DNA of 64,000 bases from Phycisphaerales bacterium. GTDB taxonomy: Bacteria; Planctomycetota; Phycisphaerae; Phycisphaerales; SM1A02. The DNA is taken from assembly GCA_029247205.1 (NCBI GenBank), contig JAQWLT010000025.1, positions 1-64,000 on the forward strand, read 5' to 3'. The translations under genes and the position numbers were made by a program. This document shows, piece after piece, positions 35,285-43,973 of the stretch (position 1 is the first letter of the stretch; every line of letters starts with the position of its first letter). The notes below the pieces were generated by a model. The model searched no databases. It was not told the DNA's origin and was given only the letters and a program-made list of their open reading frames with translations.

Positions 35285-36736
35285 ATGATTCAGGCGAGAC
35301 TACTTCCACTGCTGCTGATCCTGCTGCACTCCTGTGATGCCCCCACGCCAGACGTTGGCCCTCCACCATCGCCGCTACATCCAATGGTCTTTGACGGCGA
35401 GGTCATCGAATCAATCTCGACTCAGATTGACTCCATCCTTGCTGCACCAAATGACGCAGAATTAAGAAGATCACTCGGCCTGCTCTATCTGGCAAACGGT
35501 GGGCCAGCTGAGGCCACCACTGCACTTGAGCAAGCGATCATCCTCGACCCAGCTGATCCTCGCTCGTGGTGTTTTCTTGGAATGGCGAGAGAACAGTCGG
35601 GAGACCTCAACGGGGCCATCATTGCGATGGCTAATGCCCGCGAACTTGCGCCGAGCCACACGCCACTGTATTGGAGGCCAGGCTTTTGGCTTATCGAAGA
35701 GGGCCGCCCCGAAGCGGCGATGCCACTTTTCCAACAAGCGGCCGCAGAAGATGCCCGCAGTATTCGCCCGAGCCCCGATGGCGCGGCCCACCGCATTGGA
35801 CGGGCTCGCTGTCTGCTTGATCTTGATCGCCCTGCCGAGGCAATTCCTATTCTGGAAGAATTACGTGGGCTTGTCACCCACTACTACGCCGACTATCTGC
35901 TCGGCCAAGCATATCGCCGCAGCGGCCGCAGTGAAGATGCAGCACAACTCCGAATTGGAGCAACGTCGGACCCACCGAGCTTTCCAGACCCTTGGGCTGA
36001 TGCTATTTCAGCCTCGAAGCGTGGGCTCGATGGCCGACTCGCACGGATTGATGAGCTGCTTGACGTCAATCGACTGCGCGATGCAGCCAATGCAATCACC
36101 CAAGCACGAGAGACGTGGCCCAAGGAAGTGAACCTCTTGCACCGTCTTGCTCGACTGTACAGCCTGCAGGGCAATTCCACCGCATGGGTGCGTGTGCTGA
36201 AACAAGCAGCGAGAATGGATCCCGACAATGCAGCGACGCAGCACAACCTATCCATTGCCCTGACTCGTTCGGGTGAACTCAACGAAGCGCTCAACCACGC
36301 CCATCTCGCCGTTAGTGCCAACCCCAACATGGCGGAGGCATGGATGCAAATTGGTCGGCTGATCATTCGACTGCGAGGGCTAGACGGTGCTCCAGGCGAA
36401 GACGACAAAGCTGCAGCCGACGCAGCACTCGTGCCAATTGATCATGCTTTCGAATTAGGAATTCAGACACCTGGCGAGCACCTGATGTACGGACATCTAC
36501 TCCTCAGAGCAAACCGACTTGCCGATGCCCAGCGTGTGCTTCAACGGCTGATTGAACGCGGCGACGCCGATCCACAGGCTTGGTCGATTCTCAGTGAAAC
36601 ATGGTCCGCCAGTGGCGACCACCAGCAGGCACTTCGCACTGCTATTGATGGCCTCAATCGCTTCCCCTCTCAGCCTGACCTTGTTCGAATTGTTGATCGA
36701 TACAGGCGAGCAACAGGCGGAGCGCCACTCCCATGA
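35285..36736 (+). CDS. TPR lipoprotein
   Basis: I start at ATG 35285 (483 residues), which opens directly into a lipoprotein signal (LLPLLLILLHSCDAP). The rest is a run of TPR repeats, for example LRRSLGLLYLANGGPAEATTALEQAI, CFLGMAREQSGDLNGAIIAM and HNLSIALTRSGELNEALNHAHLAVSANPNMAEAW (read in parts). No enzymatic motif. It probably acts as an envelope scaffold. Its stop overlaps the ATG of the CRTAC1 lipoprotein (ATGA). The pair is divergent from the nitrilase-led operon across only about 64 bases, suggesting joint control. Confidence 0.8.
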   Translation: MIQARLLPLLLILLHSCDAPTPDVGPPPSPLHPMVFDGEVIESISTQIDSILAAPNDAELRRSLGLLYLANGGPAEATTALEQAIILDPADPRSWCFLGMAREQSGDLNGAIIAMANARELAPSHTPLYWRPGFWLIEEGRPEAAMPLFQQAAAEDARSIRPSPDGAAHRIGRARCLLDLDRPAEAIPILEELRGLVTHYYADYLLGQAYRRSGRSEDAAQLRIGATSDPPSFPDPWADAISASKRGLDGRLARIDELLDVNRLRDAANAITQARETWPKEVNLLHRLARLYSLQGNSTAWVRVLKQAARMDPDNAATQHNLSIALTRSGELNEALNHAHLAVSANPNMAEAWMQIGRLIIRLRGLDGAPGEDDKAAADAALVPIDHAFELGIQTPGEHLMYGHLLLRANRLADAQRVLQRLIERGDADPQAWSILSETWSASGDHQQALRTAIDGLNRFPSQPDLVRIVDRYRRATGGAPLP

Positions 36737-38448
36737 ATGGAACCGCTCCCACGCTCACCATTCTGACACTGTTTCTGTGCGGATGCGGAGACTCTCCCGC
36801 AGCACCATCAATCGCATCTTCAAATACGAGCGTTCCCACAAAACCATGGCTGCTCGACGTTGCCACTCAAACTGGAGTCGACTTTGTTTGGCAGTCGGGG
36901 CATAACACTGAATTCTTGATGCCCGAAATTGTCGGTGGTGGTGTTGCATTGTTTGACTACGACGCCGACGGGGATCTCGATGTGTATTTCGTGCAAGGAG
37001 GCGATCTTGCAACCAGTTGGACTGATCCACGAAGTAACACAGCCCGGAATGCGCTGTATCGCAACAATGGCGACTGGACATTCACTGATGTCACAGACAT
37101 CACGCAAGCCGGCGACAGCAGATATGGAATGGGCATCGCCGTAGGCGATACTGACGGCGACGGCGATCCAGATCTGTACATCACCAATGTTGGCCGCAAC
37201 ACGATGCTTCGTAATGACAATGGCGTGTTTACGGATATCACCGACGAGTCCGGAACCGGCGATAGCGGCTGGGGCGCAAGCGCCGCATTCTTTGATGCCG
37301 ATCTCGACGGCGATCTTGATCTGTACACCACCAACTATCTCAATTGGACACCGACCACCGAAATTACCTGCTTCAGTTCACTCGGAGGCGAAGACTACTG
37401 CTCGCCACGCAACTATCTCTCGCCGGCCAAGGATGTCTTCTATCGAAACCGCGGCGACGGGACATTCGACAACGCGACAGTAGACGCAGGCTTTGATGCT
37501 GCCAATGGGACTGGTCTGGGCGTGGTTGTCACGGATTGGAATGCTGACGGCCACCCTGACATCTTCGTTGCCAACGACGGCATGGCCGACTTGTTGTGGA
37601 TGGCCAATGGCGACGGCACATGGACGGAATCTGGCATGCAGCGTGGATGCGCCCTGGACGACGAGGGCATTGCAAAGGCTGGCATGGGCGTCGACTCGAC
37701 TGACATCGATAACGATGGGGACATGGATCTCATTGTGTGTAATCTCACCGGTGAGTCTGACTCGATCTTTCGCAATGACGGTGACTACTTTGTCGACATC
37801 ACCGGCCGTACTGGTGTGCGTGCAAGTACGCGACATGCCACACGCTTTGGCATTGGACTCGTGGACGTCAATAACGATGGCTTGCTTGACCTCTACGAAG
37901 CCAATGGCGCCGTGACTCGCGAGTCAGCGACCGCAGGGGATGATCCCTATGCTCAGCAGAACGCACTGCTCGCCGGAACACCCAACGGTCGATTTACGCC
38001 AGTAAGTCCCCGGGGCGGGACAGCCGATGCCATCACACTGACAAGCCGGGGTGCTGCATTTGGCGACCTCGATGGTGACGGTGGCCTCGACATCGTTGTC
38101 ATCAATCGCGACGAACCAGCAAGTGTGTATCGAAACATCGTTCCTTCGCGGGGCAATTGGGTACGCATCGAGGTGCTCGACTCAACCGGAAGGCCCGCGA
38201 TCGGTGCAACCGTGCACGGCCAACTGGGCGAGCGGACCATCATGCGGCCGGTACGCCGGGCCTACTCCTATATGGCCTCGAACGAACCTACCGTGCATAT
38301 TGGTCTTGGCGATGAGACTGAGCTGGACCAGTTTGTTGTGCGATGGCCAGACGGAACCCAGTCCAAACCGATGAAACTCAGCCCGAACCGGGTCTGGACG
38401 ATTCGCCATGCTCTTGGCAATGAAGAGGCCACAGCCACCGCTCTCTGA
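36733..38448 (+). CDS. CRTAC1-type FG-GAP/ASPIC-UnbV lipoprotein
   Basis: 571 residues with a lipoprotein signal (TILTLFLCGCGDS). FG-GAP/VCBS propeller repeats with calcium loops include LFDYDADGDLDVYFVQGG, GDTDGDGDPDLYITN, DADLDGDLDLYTTNY and DIDNDGDMDLIVCN. GDLDGDGGLDIVVINRD is the last blade. The C-terminal ASPIC-UnbV domain has RPAIGATVHGQLGERTIMR and FVVRWPDGTQSK. It is a paralogue of the membrane-anchored protein at 26241, which is tethered by a TM helix instead of a lipid. Coupled to the TPR lipoprotein upstream. Confidence 0.85.
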   Translation: MNGTAPTLTILTLFLCGCGDSPAAPSIASSNTSVPTKPWLLDVATQTGVDFVWQSGHNTEFLMPEIVGGGVALFDYDADGDLDVYFVQGGDLATSWTDPRSNTARNALYRNNGDWTFTDVTDITQAGDSRYGMGIAVGDTDGDGDPDLYITNVGRNTMLRNDNGVFTDITDESGTGDSGWGASAAFFDADLDGDLDLYTTNYLNWTPTTEITCFSSLGGEDYCSPRNYLSPAKDVFYRNRGDGTFDNATVDAGFDAANGTGLGVVVTDWNADGHPDIFVANDGMADLLWMANGDGTWTESGMQRGCALDDEGIAKAGMGVDSTDIDNDGDMDLIVCNLTGESDSIFRNDGDYFVDITGRTGVRASTRHATRFGIGLVDVNNDGLLDLYEANGAVTRESATAGDDPYAQQNALLAGTPNGRFTPVSPRGGTADAITLTSRGAAFGDLDGDGGLDIVVINRDEPASVYRNIVPSRGNWVRIEVLDSTGRPAIGATVHGQLGERTIMRPVRRAYSYMASNEPTVHIGLGDETELDQFVVRWPDGTQSKPMKLSPNRVWTIRHALGNEEATATAL

Positions 38449-38485
38449 AATCGGACGTTCGAGCAAAGATTTTTTGCACCCCTAT

Positions 38486-38521
38486 ATGTGGTGGGTGGCA
38501 CAGCAAGCCACCTCCCGACAT
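38486..38521 (+). other. Bulged hairpin in the intergenic leader before the small gene at 38654
   Basis: GGTGGC at 38494 pairs with GCCACC at 38507 around a 7-base loop. Outside it, further pairs (GG/CC and ATGT/ACAT with one bulge and one mismatch) extend the stem to about a dozen base pairs. A second copy of the GGTGGGTG core follows at once. It sits in the 205-base gap between the CRTAC1 lipoprotein and the small gene. It could be an RNA regulatory element or a terminator without a T-run; I recognise no riboswitch class. Confidence 0.35.
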
Positions 38522-38653
38522 GGTGGGTGCCAGACGAAAGATGGTCAGAAAACGCCTCCTAAAGGGGCCTTGCTGGGGGTGTACTCCAGTTATCAAGTCG
38601 ACTGAGCAGGATCAACAAGCCGAATGGAGACCTCAGACAGAGGAGTTCCAACG

Positions 38654-38851
38654 ATGCCCGACAAAGCCAATCTGATCGACGCCATCCGGACGCACAACCC
38701 GACCGCCCCGGTCAACTGGCTTGCTGGCTTCTCTCCAGAAGCACTTCGCATGTATCTCGATCACTTACTCAGCACATTGGAACCCAAAGCTTCGGCTTGG
38801 GTCCGCCCTGGCGACACGCCAGCAATGATGACTCGATCCACGGCAGCCTGA
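38654..38851 (+). CDS. Small conserved-looking protein of unknown function
   Basis: 65 residues starting at ATG 38654 with GAGGAG 8-9 bases upstream; the ORF track's 38624 start has none. The sequence DKANLIDAIRTHNPTAPVNW, followed by GFSPEALRMYLDHLLSTL, reads as two amphipathic helices, with a basic or polar tail. There is no signal peptide or Cys pair. I do not recognise the family. The strong ribosome binding site and codon-like composition support a real gene. Confidence 0.6.
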   Translation: MPDKANLIDAIRTHNPTAPVNWLAGFSPEALRMYLDHLLSTLEPKASAWVRPGDTPAMMTRSTAA

Positions 38852-38964
38852 AAGCTCGTCGATTCAAAGGTAAATTGATAGATGGTGACGCCGGTGCGCC
38901 CTCGAGAGAGGGATGGTGGGATCGGCGTTGCCACATTGTGCCTCAGAACAGCAAGCGGAACGGC

Positions 38965-39519
38965 TCAGCCATCACTTTCGGCCGACTCCTCGTCCTCTTG
39001 CGGTGGTGGCATGATGCGATCACCCTCATCAGTCAGCCCATCGATATCAGAAGCACGCGGACTCACTTCAGGGCCCACATGATCGCCCATTCGTTGCTGC
39101 ATTCGCAGTTCAAGCAGGCAACGTACGCGGGAAACCAGCTCGACCTTATCAACTGGCTTGGCGATAAAGTCATTGGTGCCGCACTCCACGGCTCTCTCGA
39201 AGTCCCCAACTTCGTTCAGAGCGGTGACCATGATGACGATGATGTCCCGGGTGGCCGGTTGCGCCTTGATCCTTTGGCAGACCTCAAAACCTGACATACG
39301 TGGCATCATCACATCCAGCAGTACCAAGTCTGGAGTGCACTGTTCGATGGCCTCAATTGCTGCCACTCCATCTTCAGCAGCGTGGAGGGTGCATCCGAGA
39401 TCCTCGAGATAGGCCTCCATGAGTTCGAGATTCTGCTGATTATCATCGACGAGCAGAATCGTGGCAGCCGATACATCGGCGTGAGAGGTGCTCGGGGCGG
39501 AGGTGTCTGAATGATCCAT
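38965..39519 (-). CDS. Response regulator, receiver domain only
   Basis: 184 residues. A REC domain occupies about residues 20-140: ILLVDDNQQNLELM (acidic pair), LVLLDVMMPRMSGFEVC (phospho-acceptor Asp), MVTAL (Thr) and FIAKPVD (Lys). The last 40 residues are acidic and Pro-rich, with no DNA-binding or enzymatic output domain. Such regulators act by protein contact or phosphorelay, or as polar-localised scaffolds. No kinase is adjacent. The HisKA_2 kinase at 9101 lacks a visible partner, but linking the two would be speculation. Confidence 0.9.
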   Translation of the reverse strand: MDHSDTSAPSTSHADVSAATILLVDDNQQNLELMEAYLEDLGCTLHAAEDGVAAIEAIEQCTPDLVLLDVMMPRMSGFEVCQRIKAQPATRDIIVIMVTALNEVGDFERAVECGTNDFIAKPVDKVELVSRVRCLLELRMQQRMGDHVGPEVSPRASDIDGLTDEGDRIMPPPQEDEESAESDG

Positions 39520-39596
39520 AGCGGAATGCTACCACTACCCCCCCAACCACCTCAAATCGAACCTTCGCCGGCCGCGCACGGTACACTAGACCCCCT

Positions 39597-40058
39597 ATGG
39601 CCATGACTGACAAACGATCCCCCTGGCAGGACGAGTTCAACACGCCCTCCATCGACGATCTGCGAATGGACCTTCCGGTTCCTGCTGCAGAGCTATTCGA
39701 TGCCACCCGCGACTTCCTACTTGGACACGGTGGTCTCGTTGAAGGCATGCGATGGTTTGGCGACTGCTGGTTCTGGACTGTCGCGTACTACCTCGAAAAC
39801 GAGAACACCGAAGAAGACGAGCCAGTCGCCATCATCGTTCCAGCCCCAGACAATCTCCAGGTAGCGTCCCCACTCGATCAAGAGTTTCTCAGTCAACTCA
39901 ATACTCGCCGAATGAAGCGAGCAATTCGAGATGGACTTGACTTAGCCACTGAGCCCTATTCAACGCACTGGGCTGTTTGGCCTGTCGCAGCGAAGAACAT
40001 GTTTGAGGATGTCACCAGCCTGCTTGGGCAGCGTTTGAATTGGCTCCAAGGCAGTTAA
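39597..40058 (+). CDS. Conserved hypothetical protein
   Basis: 153 residues, no signal peptide or membrane span. The centre has a WFGDCWFWTVAYYLENENT stretch, followed by a VAIIVPAPDNLQVASPL strand and a basic helix (NTRRMKRAIRDGLDLATEP). It has a mixed alpha/beta look, and I cannot assign a family with confidence. It lies 51 bases ahead of pyrH in the same direction, so it may share a transcript with pyrH-frr. Confidence 0.6.
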   Translation: MAMTDKRSPWQDEFNTPSIDDLRMDLPVPAAELFDATRDFLLGHGGLVEGMRWFGDCWFWTVAYYLENENTEEDEPVAIIVPAPDNLQVASPLDQEFLSQLNTRRMKRAIRDGLDLATEPYSTHWAVWPVAAKNMFEDVTSLLGQRLNWLQGS

Positions 40059-40109
40059 CTTTGACCTGTACGCCTTCGCCGCGTCCATAGCGGCAACTGC
40101 GAGGACACT

Positions 40110-40853
40110 ATGACCGCCCAATCTCCGTACCAACGAGTATTGTTGAAGATCAGTGGCGAAAGTTTCTCGAAGCCGGGCGAGGGCGGCATCAATAGCGACG
40201 AATTACAGAACATCGCGTCCGAGATTGTTGAGGCGATGAAATCCGGCATCGGTATGGCCGTCGTTGTTGGCGGCGGCAATATGATTCGTGGGGCCAATCT
40301 AGCCCGCGAACTCAGCATTGACCAATCAACCGCAGATTACATGGGCATGCTTGGGACGGTCATGAACGGCATGGCCCTTAAAGAGGCACTTGAACATCTC
40401 GGACAACCGGCACGCCTCATGACGGCCATCAACATGCCATCGATTGCAGAACCATTCATTCGCAAACGTGCCATGCGACACATGGAACGAGGCCGCTGCA
40501 TCATCCTTGCGGCAGGCACTGGGAACCCATTCTTTACAACTGACACGTGCGCTTCGCTACGAGCGACCGAACTCAATTGCGATGTCGTCCTGAAAGCCAC
40601 GAAGGTTGACGGAGTGTATGAGTGTGACCCCGCCCTGAATCCAGACGCCAAACGCTTTGACGAGTTGACATTTGCCACAGCGATTGAAGATCGCCTCGGC
40701 GTCATGGACCTCACCGCCCTCTCCATGTGCATGGAACATGGCCTACCCGTGATTGTCTTCGACTTCAAAGAGCCTGGCAATATTGCTCGAGTCGTAGGTG
40801 GTGCCCAGATCGGAACACTGATTCACAACCACACGCCAAGCGGGACTGCCTGA
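40110..40853 (+). CDS. pyrH: UMP kinase
   Basis: Cytoplasmic hexameric amino-acid-kinase-fold enzyme converting UMP to UDP. 247 residues. Motifs: LLKISGESFSKPGEGGIN, AVVVGGGNMIRG, STADYMGMLGTVMN, AGTGNPFFTTDTCASLRA and VFDFKEPGNIARVVGG, all in PyrH order. A GAGG lies about 5 bases before the ATG. It is followed 22 bases later by frr, the usual pyrH-frr arrangement; the commonly linked rpsB-tsf pair is not upstream here. Confidence 0.97.
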   Translation: MTAQSPYQRVLLKISGESFSKPGEGGINSDELQNIASEIVEAMKSGIGMAVVVGGGNMIRGANLARELSIDQSTADYMGMLGTVMNGMALKEALEHLGQPARLMTAINMPSIAEPFIRKRAMRHMERGRCIILAAGTGNPFFTTDTCASLRATELNCDVVLKATKVDGVYECDPALNPDAKRFDELTFATAIEDRLGVMDLTALSMCMEHGLPVIVFDFKEPGNIARVVGGAQIGTLIHNHTPSGTA

Positions 40854-40875
40854 AGGCCTCACAGGAGCGAATGTC

Positions 40876-41439
40876 ATGAGCGATGCCATTACCAAGGCCA
40901 TGCAGGCCAACATGGCCAAATCCATTGAGTACTTCCAAAAGGAACTCCGAGGCATCCGCACAGGCCGGGCAAGCACCGCTCTGCTGGAGTTTCTCAAGGT
41001 TGAAGCCTATGGCGGCATGGTCGACTTGCGAGATGTCGCTGCGATTTCTGTGCCCGAAGCAACCCAACTACTCGTCAAACCCTTCGATCCAACACTGAAG
41101 AATGGTCTCGCGAAGTCAATTGAAGGAGCGGACCTGGGGCTGAATCCTCAGGTCGAAGGCGAATCCATTCGTATACACCTTCCGCCGCCATCAGCAGACC
41201 GACGAAAGCAACTCGTCAATCAGGTTGGAAAGCTTGCGGAAGAAACGCGGATCGCCGTTCGCAACGACCGCCGGGATGCAATGAAACAAATCGACGCACT
41301 CATCAAAGACAAAGGCAACTCGCTATCCGAAGACCAGGGCAAGGATCTCAAGAGCGAGGCCGACAATTTGACCAAGTCGAGTATTGCCACGATCGACACG
41401 CTTGCCAAGAACAAGACGGCCGAAGTCGAATCGATATAA
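40876..41439 (+). CDS. frr: Ribosome recycling factor
   Basis: 187 residues, the normal RRF length. With EF-G it splits post-termination ribosomes. GGAG lies 8 bases before ATG 40876. Family motifs: FQKELRGIRTGRASTALLE, VPEATQLLVKPFDPT, IRIHLPPPSADRRKQLVNQ and EETRIAVRNDRRDA. The C-terminal helix of domain I (KTAEVESI) is complete. Downstream gene of pyrH-frr, converging on rpoN with a 9-base gap. Confidence 0.97.
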   Translation: MSDAITKAMQANMAKSIEYFQKELRGIRTGRASTALLEFLKVEAYGGMVDLRDVAAISVPEATQLLVKPFDPTLKNGLAKSIEGADLGLNPQVEGESIRIHLPPPSADRRKQLVNQVGKLAEETRIAVRNDRRDAMKQIDALIKDKGNSLSEDQGKDLKSEADNLTKSSIATIDTLAKNKTAEVESI

Positions 41440-41448
41440 CTAAGTAAC

Positions 41449-42960
41449 TCAGTACGTTTTTCGCAGACGCGCTGGGGGAATACCCATTTGCTGCCGGTAC
41501 TTGACGACTGTTCGACGGGCTATCTCGACACCCCGCTCGCGAAGTTCTGAAACGATCGCCTCATCTCCAAACGGTTTGGAGGGGTCTTCTGCAGCCACGA
41601 TGTCTCGCAGCATCGCCTTGACAGCCGCCCACGACATATTTTCGCCACTACTGGTCTCGGTGCCACCTGAAAAGAACTTGCGGAGCGGCACAATGCCCCG
41701 TGGCGTCTGCATCCACTTCTCAGAGACCGAGCGGCTGACGGTAGCGACGTGAACCCCAAGAAGTTCGGCAACTTCGGTCATGGGTAGTGGCTTCAACGCA
41801 CGAGGACCTTGATCAAACCACCCACGCTGTCGCTCGAGCACAATTTGAACCACCCGGAGCACTGCGTTTGATCGCTGATTGATTGACTCGATCAACCACT
41901 TTGCATTGCCCACATTCTTACTGAGGAATGCTCGTGTATCTGCGTCGACTCCCTTGTCCGCAGCCATCTCCGCATAACGAGGCGAGACTCGCAAGGGTGG
42001 AATGACCCCATCCCATAAAGCCGCCACGTATAAATCTTGCTCGGGGTCATACTCGACAATGACGTCGGGGACTACTGGTGGCACATGTTCATCGACCACT
42101 TCTCGACCAGGCGAAAGGCTCAGTCGATGCATCAATTGCATCGCGCCCTTGATCTGATCAATGTCCAGACTGGTGGCCTTGGCGATGATCGGCAACCGGT
42201 TCTGAACAAGATCGTCAAGGTGGTCAGCTATCAACGCTGACACACGATCCCATGCTTCGCTGTCTTCGCCCTCTCTGCTTCGCCATGATTCGACTTGCAG
42301 AAGCAAGCACTCCTGAATAGTCAACGCGGCAATGCCGCTTGGTTCAACCAAGGACTGCAGTACCTGCTTCGCCTCTTCTAGTTGTTCAGCCGTGACACCG
42401 CTTCCATCCTCTTGCTCCTGATCAAGAATGTCCTTGAACGGAGTATCAATCAGGCCATCATCATTGAGATTAGCAATGAGCACCTTGCCGGCAGCCGCGA
42501 CTTCGTCCGAGACATCTGCAAATGACCATTGGTGCAAGATCTGCTCAACCAAATTCTCATCGCCAGCGCTGATGCTGGCCATCGCGTCCATCTTTCGGTC
42601 ACGCTCTCCGGCCATTCTCGCAGCAGACCAACTCGACGATGAATATTCATTGTCAAAGGCTTCGCTATAAGTACGTTCCATGGTTGCGAGTCGCTCAAAG
42701 TCGTCAGCACCATCGCCGGCCGTGTCGGACTCGCCGACAATAAGTTCTTCGTCCTCGATTTCCGCCTCTGCAGGCTGCTCACCACTGGCAAGATGCTCAT
42801 CGACTTCGAGGGCAATATTCGATTCAAGTTCGTGATCGATGCGTTCATGCAGTGCCTGTATAGGCATCTGCAGAATCTCCATCGACTGAATCATTCTCGG
42901 GCTGAGCTTCTGCTGCTGCGAAAGCCCTGCCTGCTGACGTGCTTCAAATCCCATACCCAT
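41449..42960 (-). CDS. rpoN: RNA polymerase sigma-54 factor
   Basis: 503 residues from ATG 42960 (a TTG three codons earlier and ATG 42954 are alternatives; no Shine-Dalgarno decides). Region I is Gln/Leu-rich: QQQKLSPRMIQSMEILQMPIQAL. An acidic region II follows. The core-binding domain includes PSGIAALTIQECLLLQ, and the HTH region is LGVHVATVSRSVSEKWMQTPRGIVPLRKFFSGG (read in parts). The RpoN box appears as ARRTVVKYRQQMGIP. It directs transcription from -24/-12 promoters with AAA+ activators. No such activator is in this window. Confidence 0.96.
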   Translation of the reverse strand: MGMGFEARQQAGLSQQQKLSPRMIQSMEILQMPIQALHERIDHELESNIALEVDEHLASGEQPAEAEIEDEELIVGESDTAGDGADDFERLATMERTYSEAFDNEYSSSSWSAARMAGERDRKMDAMASISAGDENLVEQILHQWSFADVSDEVAAAGKVLIANLNDDGLIDTPFKDILDQEQEDGSGVTAEQLEEAKQVLQSLVEPSGIAALTIQECLLLQVESWRSREGEDSEAWDRVSALIADHLDDLVQNRLPIIAKATSLDIDQIKGAMQLMHRLSLSPGREVVDEHVPPVVPDVIVEYDPEQDLYVAALWDGVIPPLRVSPRYAEMAADKGVDADTRAFLSKNVGNAKWLIESINQRSNAVLRVVQIVLERQRGWFDQGPRALKPLPMTEVAELLGVHVATVSRSVSEKWMQTPRGIVPLRKFFSGGTETSSGENMSWAAVKAMLRDIVAAEDPSKPFGDEAIVSELRERGVEIARRTVVKYRQQMGIPPARLRKTY

Positions 42961-42999
42961 AGAACACAATTGTACGGGCCATCGCCACGCAGGGTTGAA

Positions 43000-43629
43000 T
43001 CAGGCTGAAGTGCGACCAAGCAACGCATCAGCCAGAACAGCGGGCGTTGCAAATTCCAGGGCCGAACCTGATGGAAGGCCTCGAGCGAGCCGCGTCACAT
43101 GCACCCCTCGCGAGGCCAAACACTCACTGAGATAGTGCGCGGTCGTATCACCCTCGAGTGTTGGGCTCAACCCGAGAATGATCTCTTCCACTACAACACC
43201 TCGAGCGTTTCGGTCGGGCCGATCAATTCGCTCTAAGAGTGAGGCGATCGTGATGTCGTCGGGGCCAATTCCACCAAGTGGGTCAAGCCGACCGGTCAAG
43301 ACGTGGTACACACCACGGTGGAGACCCGTTGCTTCAATGCTCATGAGTTCACGTGGCTGCTCCAATACAAGAATGCAGCCTGCATGTCGATCTGGATCGT
43401 TGCAAATATGACAGGGCTGCACATCGGTGAGCTGCCAACAAATCTGACAACACGCAACATGCCGCTTGACGTCCAGCATAGCCGATGCCAATGCTTCGCC
43501 CTCTTCGGCTGGCGCCTTAAGCAGATGAAAAGCGAGTCGGCTCGCTGTTCGCCGACCAATGCCAGGCAGTCTCTGCAGCCTTTCAATCAACCGCTCGACA
43601 GGCTCAGGATAGCCACCAGATTTTGCCAC
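43000..43629 (-). CDS. recR: Recombination mediator RecR
   Basis: 209 residues. N-terminal helix-hairpin-helix (RLPGIGRRTASRLAFHLL), a four-Cys zinc finger (CQICWQLTDVQPCHIC) and a Toprim domain (CILVLEQPRELMSIEATG) with the GLSPTLEGDTTAHYL tail segment, as in RecR. With RecO it loads RecA on SSB-coated gaps. It starts at GTG 43629, overlapping the ybaB stop (TAGTG). Last gene of the SRP RNA-dnaX-ybaB-recR block. Confidence 0.96.
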   Translation of the reverse strand: MAKSGGYPEPVERLIERLQRLPGIGRRTASRLAFHLLKAPAEEGEALASAMLDVKRHVACCQICWQLTDVQPCHICNDPDRHAGCILVLEQPRELMSIEATGLHRGVYHVLTGRLDPLGGIGPDDITIASLLERIDRPDRNARGVVVEEIILGLSPTLEGDTTAHYLSECLASRGVHVTRLARGLPSGSALEFATPAVLADALLGRTSA

Positions 43630-43973
43630 TACATGCCTCCGGGGAGACCGAGTCCACCGGGAGGAAGAGGCAGACCCAAATCTTGGGCCGCTGCCTGCAA
43701 CAGACGCTGTGCTTCCTGACGAGACATTGTCAATACCGTATTGATCGTGTCTCGAATTTCGCCAGCAAGTACTGCGTCGGCACCTTCATCAATTGCCAGT
43801 TCGATGAGCTGACCAGTGCCGTCAGCAACAGCTCGCACTCGGTTATCAAGACTGCTGGCCTCGACTCGAACATCAACAAGTGAAGCCTTCACGGCCTCCA
43901 TTTGTGCCTGTAATCTGGGCAAGTCTTTGAGCAGCGAAGCCATCCCAGCCATGTTGCGAAGTCCATCAAACAT
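43629..43973 (-). CDS. ybaB: YbaB/EbfC-family nucleoid-associated protein
   Basis: 114 residues, the usual size. An N-terminal helix (MASLLKDLPRLQAQMEAVKASL) leads into the family core (VRAVADGTGQLIELAIDE), then a C-terminal helix and a Gly/Pro/Leu tail (LGLPLPPGGLGLPGGM). It binds DNA as a tweezer-like dimer. The position between dnaX and recR is the conserved one, and TGATG and TAGTG overlaps couple it on both sides. Confidence 0.93.
   Translation of the reverse strand: MFDGLRNMAGMASLLKDLPRLQAQMEAVKASLVDVRVEASSLDNRVRAVADGTGQLIELAIDEGADAVLAGEIRDTINTVLTMSRQEAQRLLQAAAQDLGLPLPPGGLGLPGGM

Noticed and set aside
38494-38510. Sigma-54 -24/-12 promoter (TGGCAC...)
   Set aside because: No GC/TTGC element at the required spacing; the sequence is better explained by the hairpin.
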